Shown one piece after another: positions 27,037 through 36,267 of a stretch of 64,000 nucleotides of DNA (position 1 is its first letter; each line of letters starts with the position of its first letter). The position numbers and the translations under genes are program-made. The notes beneath the pieces were generated by a model that did not search any database, had not been told where the DNA came from, and was given only the letters and a program-made list of their open reading frames with translations. The stretch spans positions 124,001 to 188,000 of the forward strand of contig JAMBOW010000002.1 of NCBI GenBank assembly GCA_023715865.1, given 5' to 3'. The stretch comes from Neobacillus mesonae. Its GTDB lineage: Bacteria; Bacillota; Bacilli; Paenibacillales; Paenibacillaceae.

Positions 27037-28194
27037 TTATCTGGTCTTGTAGAAGAATCCTGCTAAGCCGAACAATAGATAACAACCGCCAAGCAGCCAG
27101 AACATAGCTCCCGGTGCTCCTAAGCCCAGCATAATTCCTCCGATATTAGGGCCCAAAATGCTTCCTATATTAAACTGGAACGAAGCAACTACATTTGCGG
27201 CTGGCAAAATATTCTTAGGTAAAATATCTGCAGCATATGCGAGACCCAGCGAGAAAAATGAACCGACCAGACCGCCTGCAATGGTAAGAAGAATTAAAGT
27301 ATACCAAAAATGCGTGCCTACGGCAGGAAGCATCATGAAAAATAATCCGCCGAGTATTCCTGAGATCATAAGTATTTTTTTGCGTCCATATCGGTCACTG
27401 AGTGCACCGAGCGGCAGCTGAAGGATAAGTCCCCCAATACCTACAAAAGGCAGCAGGGTGGATATGTCATATTCCGTAAATCCGATCCGAAGGCCGTATA
27501 CCGGAAAATTACTGTTCATGCCTGATTCCATGTATCCGTACAGAAATGCGGGCAATAATGCATACCATGCAAGCATAAAGCTTCGTCTGTAACGTCCCTT
27601 CTCCTGTTCCTTCATATCCATCTTCTCAGGACGCGTATCTGGAAGGCGAAGGGCAACAAAGAGCACGATCAGCATGATAAAGAACAAAATGGCAAACGGA
27701 ATGATTTGGCCATAATCCAGCAGCTTTATGCCAAGCGGCCCCAGACTAAATCCGATTCCGTAGGACATGCCGTAGATCGAAATATTACGTCCTCTCGATC
27801 CTGGTGGTGTAACGAGAAGAACCCACAGCTGGGTTGCATAGTGAAGCGCACTATCACCGACTCCAACTAGAAATCGGAATATAAACCAGAGTCTTAAATC
27901 CGGAACGAGCGGAAATAAAATGAGCGGAATCATAACGACGATGAGACCGGCCACAATCAGCTTTTTAAATCCGACAGCTCCAAGGATCCGTTCCGCTACC
28001 AGAGTCATTGCAAAAGAACCTACGTACATCACAGCTGCGTTCATCCCGTTAACGCTTGAAGATACCCCCATTTTTTCTATAAAAATAGAGAGTACGGGCA
28101 GTAACAGCCCTTGACTAAGACCAGCTACAATAATAATTGCGATTAAAATTAGAAAATGACGGGATGATCCTTCTTGTTGTATTCCCTTACCCAA
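27037..28194 (-). CDS. MFS transporter
   Basis: Major facilitator protein of about 385 residues with 12 predicted spans in two six-helix halves. The family loop motif between helices 8 and 9 is LPLGALSDRYGRKKILMISG. It resembles drug or sugar efflux members, but the substrate is not determinable. The start is uncertain: a TTG at 28192-28194 has AGGTAGG about 6 nt upstream, an ATG at 28210-28212 has no clear site, and the frame is open to 28326. The chosen start places the first membrane span at the N-terminus, as usual. Confidence 0.87.
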   Translation of the reverse strand: MGKGIQQEGSSRHFLILIAIIIVAGLSQGLLLPVLSIFIEKMGVSSSVNGMNAAVMYVGSFAMTLVAERILGAVGFKKLIVAGLIVVMIPLILFPLVPDLRLWFIFRFLVGVGDSALHYATQLWVLLVTPPGSRGRNISIYGMSYGIGFSLGPLGIKLLDYGQIIPFAILFFIMLIVLFVALRLPDTRPEKMDMKEQEKGRYRRSFMLAWYALLPAFLYGYMESGMNSNFPVYGLRIGFTEYDISTLLPFVGIGGLILQLPLGALSDRYGRKKILMISGILGGLFFMMLPAVGTHFWYTLILLTIAGGLVGSFFSLGLAYAADILPKNILPAANVVASFQFNIGSILGPNIGGIMLGLGAPGAMFWLLGGCYLLFGLAGFFYKTR

Positions 28195-28407
28195 AGCAAA
28201 CCTACCTTTCATCTGAACAAAAAGAAAAATCGTCATTGCTGACGACCTGTCACTGTCCTCTATTATATTCCTCCTGGCAAGGAAACGGGTTACAAAGTAT
28301 TCAACATTATAGTGGACAATAGGCACAAATACAAGCCATAATAAAATGAACGCTTACTTTTTGTAAAAGTAAAGCTGATACCTGTGATAGGAGGTCTGTT
28401 TATACAG

Positions 28408-29325
28408 ATGGGTTATCAGGTGAAAGTAGATGTTACCCCAATATACGAACTGCTTAACAGCTTTATGGTCTATGTTACGAGAAGGTGGATTCGAAGTCTG
28501 GACATTGGGCCTGAATGGATTAATCACATAGACAGCACACTAGATATGGAAGTTCAAGAAAGAATAAGAGCTGCAGAAGCATGGCCTTTCAGCGACTATG
28601 ATGTATTGTTTGCCTGGACGGCGCTGCGGGAGCACACGAGCGAAGTACAGCCTTTTCTTACCGAAATGGCGTCACGGCCGGTTAAAGAGCTGTTTGATAT
28701 GGTTCATTTTCTTCTGCCTGATCTGAAGCTCGAGGATGCTACCCGTATTCGGGATAACTATATTCCCTTGCTCCAGCTGTGGGACAAGCATTACTTTCAA
28801 ACCCTTCTTCCGGAGTATCGAAAGCTTATCGAAGAAGACAGCTCTGAAAAAGAAGTCCTCCTAACCAAAATGAGTCCAGACCGGCTCGTCGACTATGCTA
28901 CAGCGGGTTTGCTCGTTGAAGATATACCAGGGCTAAACAGGATCATTCTGTTTCCTACCGTTCATAATCGGCCGATTAATATGTACTGCTTCTATGAAAG
29001 CATGCTGCTGATTCAGTATCCGGTCGATGTCCCTCAAGAACGGGAAGATGAGCCTCCGATCAGCTTACTCCGACTAACTGAAGCAATAGCGGATCCTGCA
29101 AGACTCAGACTGCTCAGGTATATATCGAATCAGCCCAAATCAATTAAACAAATGTCTCATGAACTTGGACAGCCGGAAGAGAACCTCAGGCCGCATTTAA
29201 TGGCTCTTCGCGTATCCGGACTGCTGCAGACGCATCTGGGGCAGGAACGCAATGAAAAATACAGCTTACGGCCGGACGGTTTATCAGAGCTGAACATGTA
29301 TTTGGAATCCTATATCAGCATATGA
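28408..29325 (+). CDS. ArsR-like winged-helix transcriptional regulator
   Basis: 305 residues. The last ~90 form an ArsR-type winged helix: AIADPARLRLLRYISNQPKSIKQMSHELGQPEENLRPHLMALRVSGLL, then a wing and a C-terminal helix. The first ~200 residues are a mostly helical domain of unknown function with many aromatic residues; no metal-binding Cys motif is seen. A GGAGG site precedes the ATG at 28408-28410. The gene is followed 30 bp later by a HAD hydrolase on the same strand, so the pair is probably co-transcribed. It is divergent from the MFS gene, which it may control (inference). Confidence 0.8.
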   Translation: MGYQVKVDVTPIYELLNSFMVYVTRRWIRSLDIGPEWINHIDSTLDMEVQERIRAAEAWPFSDYDVLFAWTALREHTSEVQPFLTEMASRPVKELFDMVHFLLPDLKLEDATRIRDNYIPLLQLWDKHYFQTLLPEYRKLIEEDSSEKEVLLTKMSPDRLVDYATAGLLVEDIPGLNRIILFPTVHNRPINMYCFYESMLLIQYPVDVPQEREDEPPISLLRLTEAIADPARLRLLRYISNQPKSIKQMSHELGQPEENLRPHLMALRVSGLLQTHLGQERNEKYSLRPDGLSELNMYLESYISI

Positions 29326-29354
29326 GAACATCAGATTAGCAAGGAGTGAAATTG

Positions 29355-30110
29355 ATGAATTCAAACGTACCGCAGCAGGTTATTTTTGATCTGGACGATA
29401 CTTTAATACATTGCAATAAATATTTCAATTTAACGCTGGGTGCGTTTTTTGAGCTTATGCAGGAATGGTTTTGCGACTATAACATTACGGTCGATGAGGT
29501 AAGATCAAAGCAAATGGAGATCGACGTCTCGGGGGTCAAAATTTTCGGTTTTGCCAGTCAGCATTTTCCGCAATCCCTGATTGATACATATGTGTATTTC
29601 TCCAAAAAGTTGAACCGTCCTATCGATACGGAAGAACAGGCGCATTTGCAAGACCTCGGTATGAGCGTGTATGAGCAGGAAGTAGAGGCTTACCCGGGAA
29701 TGGTAGAAACACTAGAATATCTTCGCACTCAAGGTCACACTCTTCATTTATACACTGGTGGAGAACAGCTGATTCAGCAGCGCAAGATTGATCAGATGAA
29801 GCTCGGCGAGTATTTTGATGACCGAATCTATATTACCCGCCACAAGAACATCGATGCGCTGGAAGCCATCTTACAGAAAGGCAGCTTTGATCGTCCAAAC
29901 ACATGGATGATCGGCAACTCCCTTCGAACAGATATAGAGCCTGCGGTTACGGCAGGGATCCATGCCATATATATTGAGCAGGATGTGGAATGGCAGTATA
30001 ATGTCATCCAGCTGAACAAGCCTGAGAATTATTCTTTGTATACAATCAAGAAGCTGGTAGATGTTCCAGAGGTTATACAAGGATATCTAAAAGGAAAACA
30101 GACGAATTAA
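29355..30110 (+). CDS. HAD family hydrolase
   Basis: 251-residue haloacid-dehalogenase-type phosphatase. Motif I is FDLDDTLIH with the nucleophile Asp, motif II Thr lies in LYTGG, motif III Lys is in the RKIDQMKLGEYF region, and motif IV is MIGNSLRTDI with the metal-binding Asp. A helical cap lies between motifs I and II. AAGGAG is 8 nt before the ATG at 29355-29357. The substrate is unknown. It is co-oriented with the ArsR-like gene and closed by a terminator. Confidence 0.9.
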   Translation: MNSNVPQQVIFDLDDTLIHCNKYFNLTLGAFFELMQEWFCDYNITVDEVRSKQMEIDVSGVKIFGFASQHFPQSLIDTYVYFSKKLNRPIDTEEQAHLQDLGMSVYEQEVEAYPGMVETLEYLRTQGHTLHLYTGGEQLIQQRKIDQMKLGEYFDDRIYITRHKNIDALEAILQKGSFDRPNTWMIGNSLRTDIEPAVTAGIHAIYIEQDVEWQYNVIQLNKPENYSLYTIKKLVDVPEVIQGYLKGKQTN

Positions 30111-30112
30111 AC

Positions 30113-30147
30113 AAAGGTCCCTTCATTTTATAATGATAGGGACCTTT
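30113..30147 (+). terminator. Terminator between the HAD gene and topB
   Basis: The stem AAAGGTCCC/GGGACCTTT (30113-30121 with 30139-30147) has an inner TCATT/AATGA stem and a T-rich tail. The two genes converge here. Confidence 0.8.
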
Positions 30148-30185
30148 CTTATTATGAGACACTTGTAACTTGTATGTTGACTTCA

Positions 30186-32477
30186 TTACTCACGTTCAAG
30201 CGTCAGCTTTCCTGTGCTTTGATCAGAAAGTGCAATTCTAGCTTTATTGACCGCTCCTGTAGCGGTCTTAAATGATAACAGCTGAGTTTTGCCTTTGGCT
30301 AGCAGTGATTCAAGCATTTTCTCGGAGATTTGTTTACCGGCAAAATCCTTCCAGATTACAAAACCGCAGCCTTGTTTAAAATGACTGCATCCATAGCCTT
30401 TTCGTCCCTCAATGATGGTACCTCCGCAGCCAGGGCGTGGACAAGAACCGAGTGCAGTACGTACAGTTGGTGTTGACTTGCCTCCATCTACACCGCTTGT
30501 CGCAGCGCTGGTACGGCTGGCAGCGGTTGAGCGGACATTTCCTCGTTTAGTACCTGCTGCTTTAGTCTTCGTACTCTGCCTGCTGCTTCGACTACTGCTC
30601 CCACGTCCTCTTTTAGAAGATCCCTCATCACCAAATGCATCTTTTGCGGCAGGCTTTTGAACCCGAACCTTCTCAATAATAGAGATTGTAAACCGTTTGA
30701 CGTTATCCATAAACTTATCTTGAGCAGCTTCGCCTTTGGATATTTGGTTCAGCCTTCGTTCCCACTGCCCCGTCATTTCAGGTGATGCGAGCAAATCTAC
30801 TCCCGCACTGCGAATGAGCTCTATGGCAGTCCGCCCTTTTAGAGTAATTGTCATCTTCTTACCCTGCAGTTCAATGTACCCTACTTGTTTAAGCCGCTCA
30901 ATCGTGGCTGCTCTTGTGGCCGGTGTACCGAGCCCTGCATCCTTCATGGCATCCCTGACTTCATCATTTTCAATCTGCTTCCCGGCACTCTCCATGGCTC
31001 TTAGCAGTGTTCCCTCCGTATAGCTCTTAGGAGGCTGGGTTTGCTTCTCTTTCATTTCGCTTTTTTTGCATACTACCTGCTGCTCTGCGTTTAGATAGAA
31101 AGGTTCTGTTGTATGCACTTCCTGCTCCTCTTCGTCTCCGTCCTTCTTGCTCCTGCGCTTTTTGGTAGACGAGTCTTCCGGCGGAAGTACAACCTTCCAT
31201 CCTAATGACAAAAGCTCCTTCACGTTCGTCTTGAATGTGTGCTTCTCCACTTCAGTAAGAACCGTATGCTGCTTGTATTCTGCCGGTGGGTAAAAATGAG
31301 ATAAAAAACGCCGGACAATGAGATCGTAGATCTGATTTTCATCCTTGCTTAAGGAGCCTGCTTTTTTGAGCGTAGGTAATATCGCATGGTGATCCTCAAC
31401 CCGCTGCGGATTGCAGACACTTCGATTACCTTTATGAACAAGAGATGGATTAGCTCCTGTGGCAAGCTCTGCATAGGTACCGTTTTTGAGCAGCTGCAGC
31501 GTCTTCTGCATACCGTCTATATTTTGCTCTGTCACATAGTTCGAATTGGTACGCGGGTAAGAAATGACCTTATGCTTCTCATACAGTGCCTGGGCTATAT
31601 CCAACGTTTTTTTTGCAGGAAAACCGAATTTGGCATTGGCTTCCCTCTGCAAAAGCGTCAGATCATACAGCTTAAAAGGATATTCTTTTGTATTTTTAAC
31701 ATCGTATTTCATTATGCGCCCAGGCTTGCCTTTTACGGTATCCGCAATATTTTGAGCGATCTCGCTAGAAGTCAGCCTGTCCCCCTGCCATACGCCGCGG
31801 TATTCCGTCTTCTCCTGCTTGAATGTTGCCGTTACCTCATAAAAGGTTTGTGAATCAAAAGCTTCTATTTCTTTCTCCCGATCATAAATAAGTGCAAGTA
31901 CGGGTGTTTGTACTCTCCCCACCGAAAGTAGAGCATTGTGCCTTGTTGTAAAGGCTCGAGACGCATTCATGCCAATAAGCCAATCTGCCTCACTCCGTGC
32001 TCTAGCCGCCTCTGTTAGATGTTGAAAGTCTGACGCGTCATACAGCTGGTCAAATCCCCGTTTAATACTTTCAGCCGTCAAATCCGAAATCCAAAGCCGC
32101 TTCACAGGCTGAGTCAGTTTAAGCTGCTGCTGGATCAGATCAAAAATATACTGGCCTTCTCTCCCCGCATCACAGGCATTAATAATGACATTTGCTTTAC
32201 GGGCCAGCTCTCCGATCGTTTTAAGCTGATCCTTCGTCTTTGGATTGGGTACAATCTTAAACCGATCCGGAATAATTGGCAGATCATCAATACTCCATCT
32301 TTTGTATTTAGTATCGTAAGCCTCAGGCTGTGCTAGTCCGAGCAAGTGTCCAATAGCCCAAGTGATGATGTAGCGTTCACCTTCTAGATACGTTCGGTTG
32401 TTTTTGGCACGCGGTTCCACCACGGCAGCAATCGTTCGTCCCATGTCTGGTTTTTCCGCGATAATGAGCGTCTTCAT
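30186..32477 (-). CDS. topB: DNA topoisomerase III
   Basis: Type IA topoisomerase, 763 residues. The TOPRIM domain (residues 1-140) begins MKTLIIAEKPDMG with DAGREGQYIFD, the catalytic Tyr is in VISYPRTNSNYV, and the toroid is full length. A Ser/Arg/Lys-rich linker near residues 640-700 precedes a C-terminal zinc-binding type element (CPRPGCGG ... CSHFKQGCGF). It decatenates DNA and resolves recombination or replication intermediates. GGGAGG lies 9 nt before the ATG. Its leader holds a terminator-like hairpin with an alternative pairing, so expression may be attenuated. Confidence 0.95.
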   Translation of the reverse strand: MKTLIIAEKPDMGRTIAAVVEPRAKNNRTYLEGERYIITWAIGHLLGLAQPEAYDTKYKRWSIDDLPIIPDRFKIVPNPKTKDQLKTIGELARKANVIINACDAGREGQYIFDLIQQQLKLTQPVKRLWISDLTAESIKRGFDQLYDASDFQHLTEAARARSEADWLIGMNASRAFTTRHNALLSVGRVQTPVLALIYDREKEIEAFDSQTFYEVTATFKQEKTEYRGVWQGDRLTSSEIAQNIADTVKGKPGRIMKYDVKNTKEYPFKLYDLTLLQREANAKFGFPAKKTLDIAQALYEKHKVISYPRTNSNYVTEQNIDGMQKTLQLLKNGTYAELATGANPSLVHKGNRSVCNPQRVEDHHAILPTLKKAGSLSKDENQIYDLIVRRFLSHFYPPAEYKQHTVLTEVEKHTFKTNVKELLSLGWKVVLPPEDSSTKKRRSKKDGDEEEQEVHTTEPFYLNAEQQVVCKKSEMKEKQTQPPKSYTEGTLLRAMESAGKQIENDEVRDAMKDAGLGTPATRAATIERLKQVGYIELQGKKMTITLKGRTAIELIRSAGVDLLASPEMTGQWERRLNQISKGEAAQDKFMDNVKRFTISIIEKVRVQKPAAKDAFGDEGSSKRGRGSSSRSSRQSTKTKAAGTKRGNVRSTAASRTSAATSGVDGGKSTPTVRTALGSCPRPGCGGTIIEGRKGYGCSHFKQGCGFVIWKDFAGKQISEKMLESLLAKGKTQLLSFKTATGAVNKARIALSDQSTGKLTLERE

Positions 32478-32513
32478 CCGTCCGTTCCTCCCTTTTTAGC
32501 TCCTGTACGAGCC

Positions 32514-32549
32514 AAAAAGGAGCTTCCCTCATGATTTGACGGAAGCTCC
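32514..32549 (-). terminator. Attenuator-like hairpin in the topB leader
   Basis: Minus-strand stem GGAGCTTCC/GGAAGCTCC (32541-32549 with 32519-32527) is followed by five T residues (32514-32518), 37 nt before the topB start. The stem's 3' arm (AGCTCC, then T5) can instead pair with a downstream GGAGCT and A5GG that overlaps the ribosome site, so two exclusive structures can be drawn. Confidence 0.65.
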
Positions 32550-32566
32550 CTGCTTCTAGTAGATCT

Positions 32567-32595
32567 ATTATAGCAGAAAACTTGATGTTGCGTAA
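32567..32595 (-). promoter_or_regulatory. Extended -10 promoter for topB
   Basis: Minus-strand TGC-TATAAT (perfect -10 at 32567-32572 with the TG extension) has only a weak -35, TTACGC, at 17-bp spacing. The predicted start near 32560 puts the attenuator hairpin at the very 5' end of the transcript. Confidence 0.55.
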
Positions 32596-32776
32596 GTTGC
32601 AAGCCTTCTTGTTGTACTGATGGCGTTCCGTGAACGAATGGGACTGCCGGACGCTAATTGCCCGCTAATTTTCATGAATGAATATATAAAGGTACAAAAT
32701 CTGCGGACAAAAGCGCACGCTTCGCTCCTTCATTCCCATCTCGTTCCCTCCACTGATGTACAACGAGATTCCTTAC
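32592..32776. repeat. Imperfect inverted repeat, ~185 bp, between topB and gltD
   Basis: The left arm runs inward from 32592 (GTAAG..., GTTGTAC, GATGG, GAACGA-ATGGGA, ..., GCCCGC). The right arm, read on the opposite strand from 32776, has the same order (GTAAG..., GTTGTAC, CAGTGG, GAACGAGATGGGA, ..., GTCCGC). The unit sits in an intergenic gap of 421 bp with no gene, next to the gltD terminator and the topB promoter. It looks like a dispersed palindromic intergenic element; no second copy was seen in the window. Confidence 0.5.
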
Positions 32777-32810
32777 AAAAAACGAAAACATAAAGTAGGA
32801 AGAAGATAGC

Positions 32811-32847
32811 AAAAGCCCCTATGGATACTGACTTGTCCATAGGGGCT
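32811..32847 (-). terminator. Terminator after gltD
   Basis: A perfect 12-bp stem AGCCCCTATGGA/TCCATAGGGGCT (32814-32825 with 32836-32847) is followed by T residues on the minus strand. Confidence 0.85.
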
Positions 32848-32898
32848 ACTTAGAAATGATATATATAAGTTCAAGGATGCTATTTTTGTTGAAGCAGA

Positions 32899-34386
32899 TT
32901 ATACAAGAACCGTGGAGCCCATCAGGTATTTATCAACCTCACGTGCCGCTTCGCGTCCCTCGTTGATCGCCCAAACCACAAGACTTTGACCGCGTCTCAT
33001 GTCTCCGGCTGCAAATACTTTATCCACGTTAGTTGTATATTTGCCGTAACGTGCCTTAACGTTGGAGCGGCGAGTTGTTTCAAGACCAAGCTGCTGTGGA
33101 ATCGTCTGCTCCGGTCCGTCAAAGCCGATCGCGATAAAAGCTAGATCTGCTTCAAATACACGCTCTGTGCCTTCGATCGGTTGATAGATTTTGCGGCCTG
33201 TCTCATCCACGATACGCTGGATTTGTACAGTATGCAGCTCTTTCAAGTTGCCGTTCTCGTCACCAACAAATTTTGTAGTCATGATAGAGAACTCACGCGG
33301 ATCGTTGCCATACAGTGCTTTTGCCTCTTCTTGAGCATAGTCAAGCGTGTATACGTTAGGAAATTGCGGCCATGGATTCGTAATTGGATCACGTTCAAGC
33401 GGTGCCTTTTCGTGAGTACCGAATTGGGTTACACTTTTTGCACCATGACGCAGTGAAGTGGCAACGCAGTCAGAGCCGGTATCTCCGCCGCCGATAACGA
33501 TAACCTTCTTGCCTTCAGCAGAAATATAATTTCCATCAGCAAGACCTGAATCCAGGTAGCTCTTAATCGTTCCGTTGAGGAAATCCATTGCATAGTGTAC
33601 GCCGTTCAGCTCGCTGCCTTCGATATTAAACTCACGCGGCTTCGTCGCTCCCCCGCACAACACAACAGCATCATACTGATCGATAAGCTCCTGAGAAGCA
33701 ATATCCTTGCCGATTTCCGTATTGGTAATAAACGTAATACCTTCTGCTTTAAGCAGATTGACGCGGCGATCAACAACGCCTTTATCCAGCTTCATGCTCG
33801 GGATACCATACGTTAGGAGTCCGCCGACACGATCAGCCCGCTCATATACGGTGACCAAATGACCCGCTTTATTCAGCTGAGCTGCTGCAGCAAGTCCTGC
33901 AGGGCCTGAGCCGACGACCGCAACACGTTTACCTGTCCGTTTTTCAGGCGGATTAGGAACAACCCAGCCTTCCTCAAATCCTTTTTCAATGATCGCTTCT
34001 TCAATGGTTTTAATGGTTACAGGCTGGCCAATCAGCCCCACTGTACATGAACCTTCACAAGGAGCAGGGCACACACGTCCTGTAAACTCAGGGAAATTGT
34101 TCGTCTTATGCAAACGGTCAAGAGCTTCCTTCCAAAGACCACGGTATACGAGATTGTTCCATTCTGGAATCAGGTTATGCACCGGGCATCCCGAAGTACC
34201 GCCAATCATATCAATTCCGGTATGACAGTAAGGTGTTCCGCAATCCATGCATCGTGCACCTTGAGTACGGAGCTCTTCTTCAGACATGTGCTTGTGGAAT
34301 TCCTCCCAATCCTTAATCCGCTCCTCAGGAGGTCTGTCAGCCGGCAGCTGTCTTTTATACTCCATAAATCCAGTAGGTGTAGACAT
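32899..34386 (-). CDS. gltD: Glutamate synthase small subunit (NADPH), stand-alone
   Basis: NAD(P)H-oxidising beta subunit that passes electrons to the GltA/GltB large subunit in glutamate synthesis, 495 residues. The N-terminal Fe-S region has CMDCGTPYCHTG ... CPVHNLIPEWN ... GRVCPAPCEGSCT. FAD- and NADPH-binding GxGxxG motifs are VVGSGPAGLAAA and VIGGGDTGSDC, and the final FAD motif is VFAAGDMRRGQSLVVWAINEGR. The start at 34384-34386 follows GGGGGAAATG. The large subunit gene, usually adjacent, is not in the window; it must be elsewhere, or this flavoprotein serves another partner. Confidence 0.93.
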   Translation of the reverse strand: MSTPTGFMEYKRQLPADRPPEERIKDWEEFHKHMSEEELRTQGARCMDCGTPYCHTGIDMIGGTSGCPVHNLIPEWNNLVYRGLWKEALDRLHKTNNFPEFTGRVCPAPCEGSCTVGLIGQPVTIKTIEEAIIEKGFEEGWVVPNPPEKRTGKRVAVVGSGPAGLAAAAQLNKAGHLVTVYERADRVGGLLTYGIPSMKLDKGVVDRRVNLLKAEGITFITNTEIGKDIASQELIDQYDAVVLCGGATKPREFNIEGSELNGVHYAMDFLNGTIKSYLDSGLADGNYISAEGKKVIVIGGGDTGSDCVATSLRHGAKSVTQFGTHEKAPLERDPITNPWPQFPNVYTLDYAQEEAKALYGNDPREFSIMTTKFVGDENGNLKELHTVQIQRIVDETGRKIYQPIEGTERVFEADLAFIAIGFDGPEQTIPQQLGLETTRRSNVKARYGKYTTNVDKVFAAGDMRRGQSLVVWAINEGREAAREVDKYLMGSTVLV

Positions 34387-34762
34387 GTTACATTTCCCCC
34401 ATCCATTCTCATCTGCTTCAACGATACAGGCTATCCTATAAAATCCGAACAATAGCGATATAGTTGACAGTTCGTGTAGAGTTTTTGACTATTGTATCAC
34501 AAAAAAGCGCAATTTGTATTTACCGTAATTTGCGAATTTTAATTCGGCTGTACAAATCGCTACTTACCCAATATATGACAACATTCAAAAGCTCACCAAA
34601 AATCAATATTTCAACTATAGTAGCACCTGAGAATCCTGATGTTAAATGGATTAAGCGCATAATAATTTGTACTATTCACCACAAATGGTAACATATTATG
34701 ATAGTTTTTAAGTGCTGACGTTTTCAAATTGCGGCTTGTTATTACAGCCCTCAACAGTGCTT
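34387..34762 (-). other. Intergenic region upstream of gltD (376 bp)
   Basis: No credible gene here. On the minus strand an extended -10 (TGA-TACAAT, -10 at 34491-34496) gives a plausible gltD start point about 100 nt before the ATG, with no good -35. I found no convincing TnrA or GltC operator and no strong terminator after dfrA. The stretch is A+T-rich. Confidence 0.4.
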
Positions 34763-35248
34763 TCACACTTTTTTTCTGAAAAATTGAAAAGTAAACTCGT
34801 ATGGATTTTTCTCATCCTGTTCACCTTTGAACTCCTCCGTCATTTCCCACTCATTCCAATTAATATCAGGCATATACGTATCGCCTTCGATCGTTTCATG
34901 TATCCGTGTGACGATCAGACGATCCGCGTAAGGGAGAAATTCCTCATAAACTTTAGCACCGCCAATGACGAACAATTCCTTATCTTTTGCCAGCTCGACA
35001 CCTTCCAATACCGAATGAATCACTTCTGCCTTTGGCAGCTCGATATCTTGACGGGTGAGCACTACATTTCTGCGGTTAGGAAGCGCTCTGCCTCTAAGTG
35101 ATTCCCAAGTTTTACGGCCCATTACGATGGTATGACCTGTTGTTTGTTCTTTGAAAAAGTCCATATCCTTAGGAAGGCGCCAAGGCATGCCGTTGTCTTT
35201 GCCAATGATGCCGTTAGAGCTCATCGCCCAAATCATTGATATTCCCAA
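34763..35248 (-). CDS. dfrA: Dihydrofolate reductase
   Basis: Reduces dihydrofolate to tetrahydrofolate with NADPH, 161 residues, the usual bacterial length. Diagnostic segments are IWAMSSNGIIGKDNGMPWRLPKDMDFFKE (with the folate-binding Asp), HTIVMGRKTWESLRGRALPNR, LFVIGGAKVYEEFLPYADRLIVT and the C-terminal strand FTFQFFRKK. The start is a TTG (35246-35248) with GGAGG 8 nt upstream. It follows thyA by 21 bp: the two enzymes form the classical thymidylate cycle operon. Confidence 0.95.
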   Translation of the reverse strand: MGISMIWAMSSNGIIGKDNGMPWRLPKDMDFFKEQTTGHTIVMGRKTWESLRGRALPNRRNVVLTRQDIELPKAEVIHSVLEGVELAKDKELFVIGGAKVYEEFLPYADRLIVTRIHETIEGDTYMPDINWNEWEMTEEFKGEQDEKNPYEFTFQFFRKKV

Positions 35249-35269
35249 ATTAAGTTCCTCCCTCTTAGA

Positions 35270-36064
35270 TCAGACAGATACCTGAGCCTTAATCGTCGGA
35301 TGATGCTGATAGTTTTCGAATTCAAAATCTTCATATTTATAATCAAAAATAGATTCCGGCTTGCGCTTAATAACAAGCTTTGGCAGTGGATACGGTTCAC
35401 GGGACAGCTGGGTATTCACCTGTTCCAAATGATTAAGGTAGATGTGAACATCTCCTCCAGACCAAATAAATTCACCCGGCTCCAAATCACATTGCTGTGC
35501 AACCATATGCGTTAATAAAGCATAGCTTGCGATATTAAACGGCAGTCCAAGGAACGTATCTACAGAACGCATGGTGAGCATACAGGACAGCTTGCCGCCT
35601 GCCACATAAAACTGGAACACGAAATGGCAAGGGGGCAGCTTCATATTTTCGATTTCAGCTACGTTCCATGCACTAACGATATGTCTTCTGGAATCGGGGT
35701 TATTTTTAATGGAATGAATGACATTCGCGATTTGGTCTATGAAATTTCCGTCCGGGGTCTCCCAAGCTCTCCATTGTGAACCGTATACCGGTCCCAGATC
35801 TCCATTTTCATCTGCCCATTCGTCCCAAATCCGTACCCCGTTCTCTTTAAGGTAGCGAATATTCGTCTCACCGCTTAAAAACCAAAGCAGCTCATGGATT
35901 ACAGATTTCAGATGGACGCGTTTTGTCGTTACAAGCGGAAACCCTTGGGAAAGGTCGAATCGCAATTGACGTCCAAATACAGAGATCGTCCCCGTTCCCG
36001 TGCGATCTTCTTTTTTTACACCATGATTTAAAATGTCTTTTAACAGCTCTTGATAGTCCTTCAC
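35270..36064 (-). CDS. thyA: Thymidylate synthase
   Basis: Makes dTMP from dUMP with methylene-tetrahydrofolate, 264 residues. It has the catalytic Cys in [10 protein letters not shown], the phosphate-binding Arg residues ([14 protein letters not shown] and [11 protein letters not shown]), [22 protein letters not shown] and the conserved ending ([10 protein letters not shown]). The start is a GTG (36062-36064) preceded by AAGGGGC. It feeds dihydrofolate to the dfrA product encoded next in the operon. Confidence 0.96.
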   Translation of the reverse strand: MKDYQELLKDILNHGVKKEDRTGTGTISVFGRQLRFDLSQGFPLVTTKRVHLKSVIHELLWFLSGETNIRYLKENGVRIWDEWADENGDLGPVYGSQWRAWETPDGNFIDQIANVIHSIKNNPDSRRHIVSAWNVAEIENMKLPPCHFVFQFYVAGGKLSCMLTMRSVDTFLGLPFNIASYALLTHMVAQQCDLEPGEFIWSGGDVHIYLNHLEQVNTQLSREPYPLPKLVIKRKPESIFDYKYEDFEFENYQHHPTIKAQVSV

Positions 36065-36178
36065 AGCAGGCCTGCCCCTTTCTAATTACAACTTACAAAT
36101 TACGAGCAAATCAGTTATTTTTCCTAATAAAATTTCTATTATTACAGTTTACCATGCTCTAGTGCTTCCGGTCAGCAG

Positions 36179-36220
36179 AAAAAAAGAGGCAAAGAGAACG
36201 AACAATCGCCCTCTTGCCTC
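36179..36220 (-). terminator. Terminator after the pdh operon
   Basis: The minus-strand stem GAGGCAAGAG/CTCTTTGCCTC (36211-36220 with 36185-36196) is followed by seven T residues, just beyond the pdhD stop. Confidence 0.85.
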
Positions 36221-36267
36221 CAAATCAATGCATGCTGTTTAATTAATGAAAAGTGAATTACCAGTTA

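Noticed and set aside
34387-34762. TnrA or GltC operator upstream of gltD
   Set aside because: No palindrome with the needed half-sites and spacing was found by eye.
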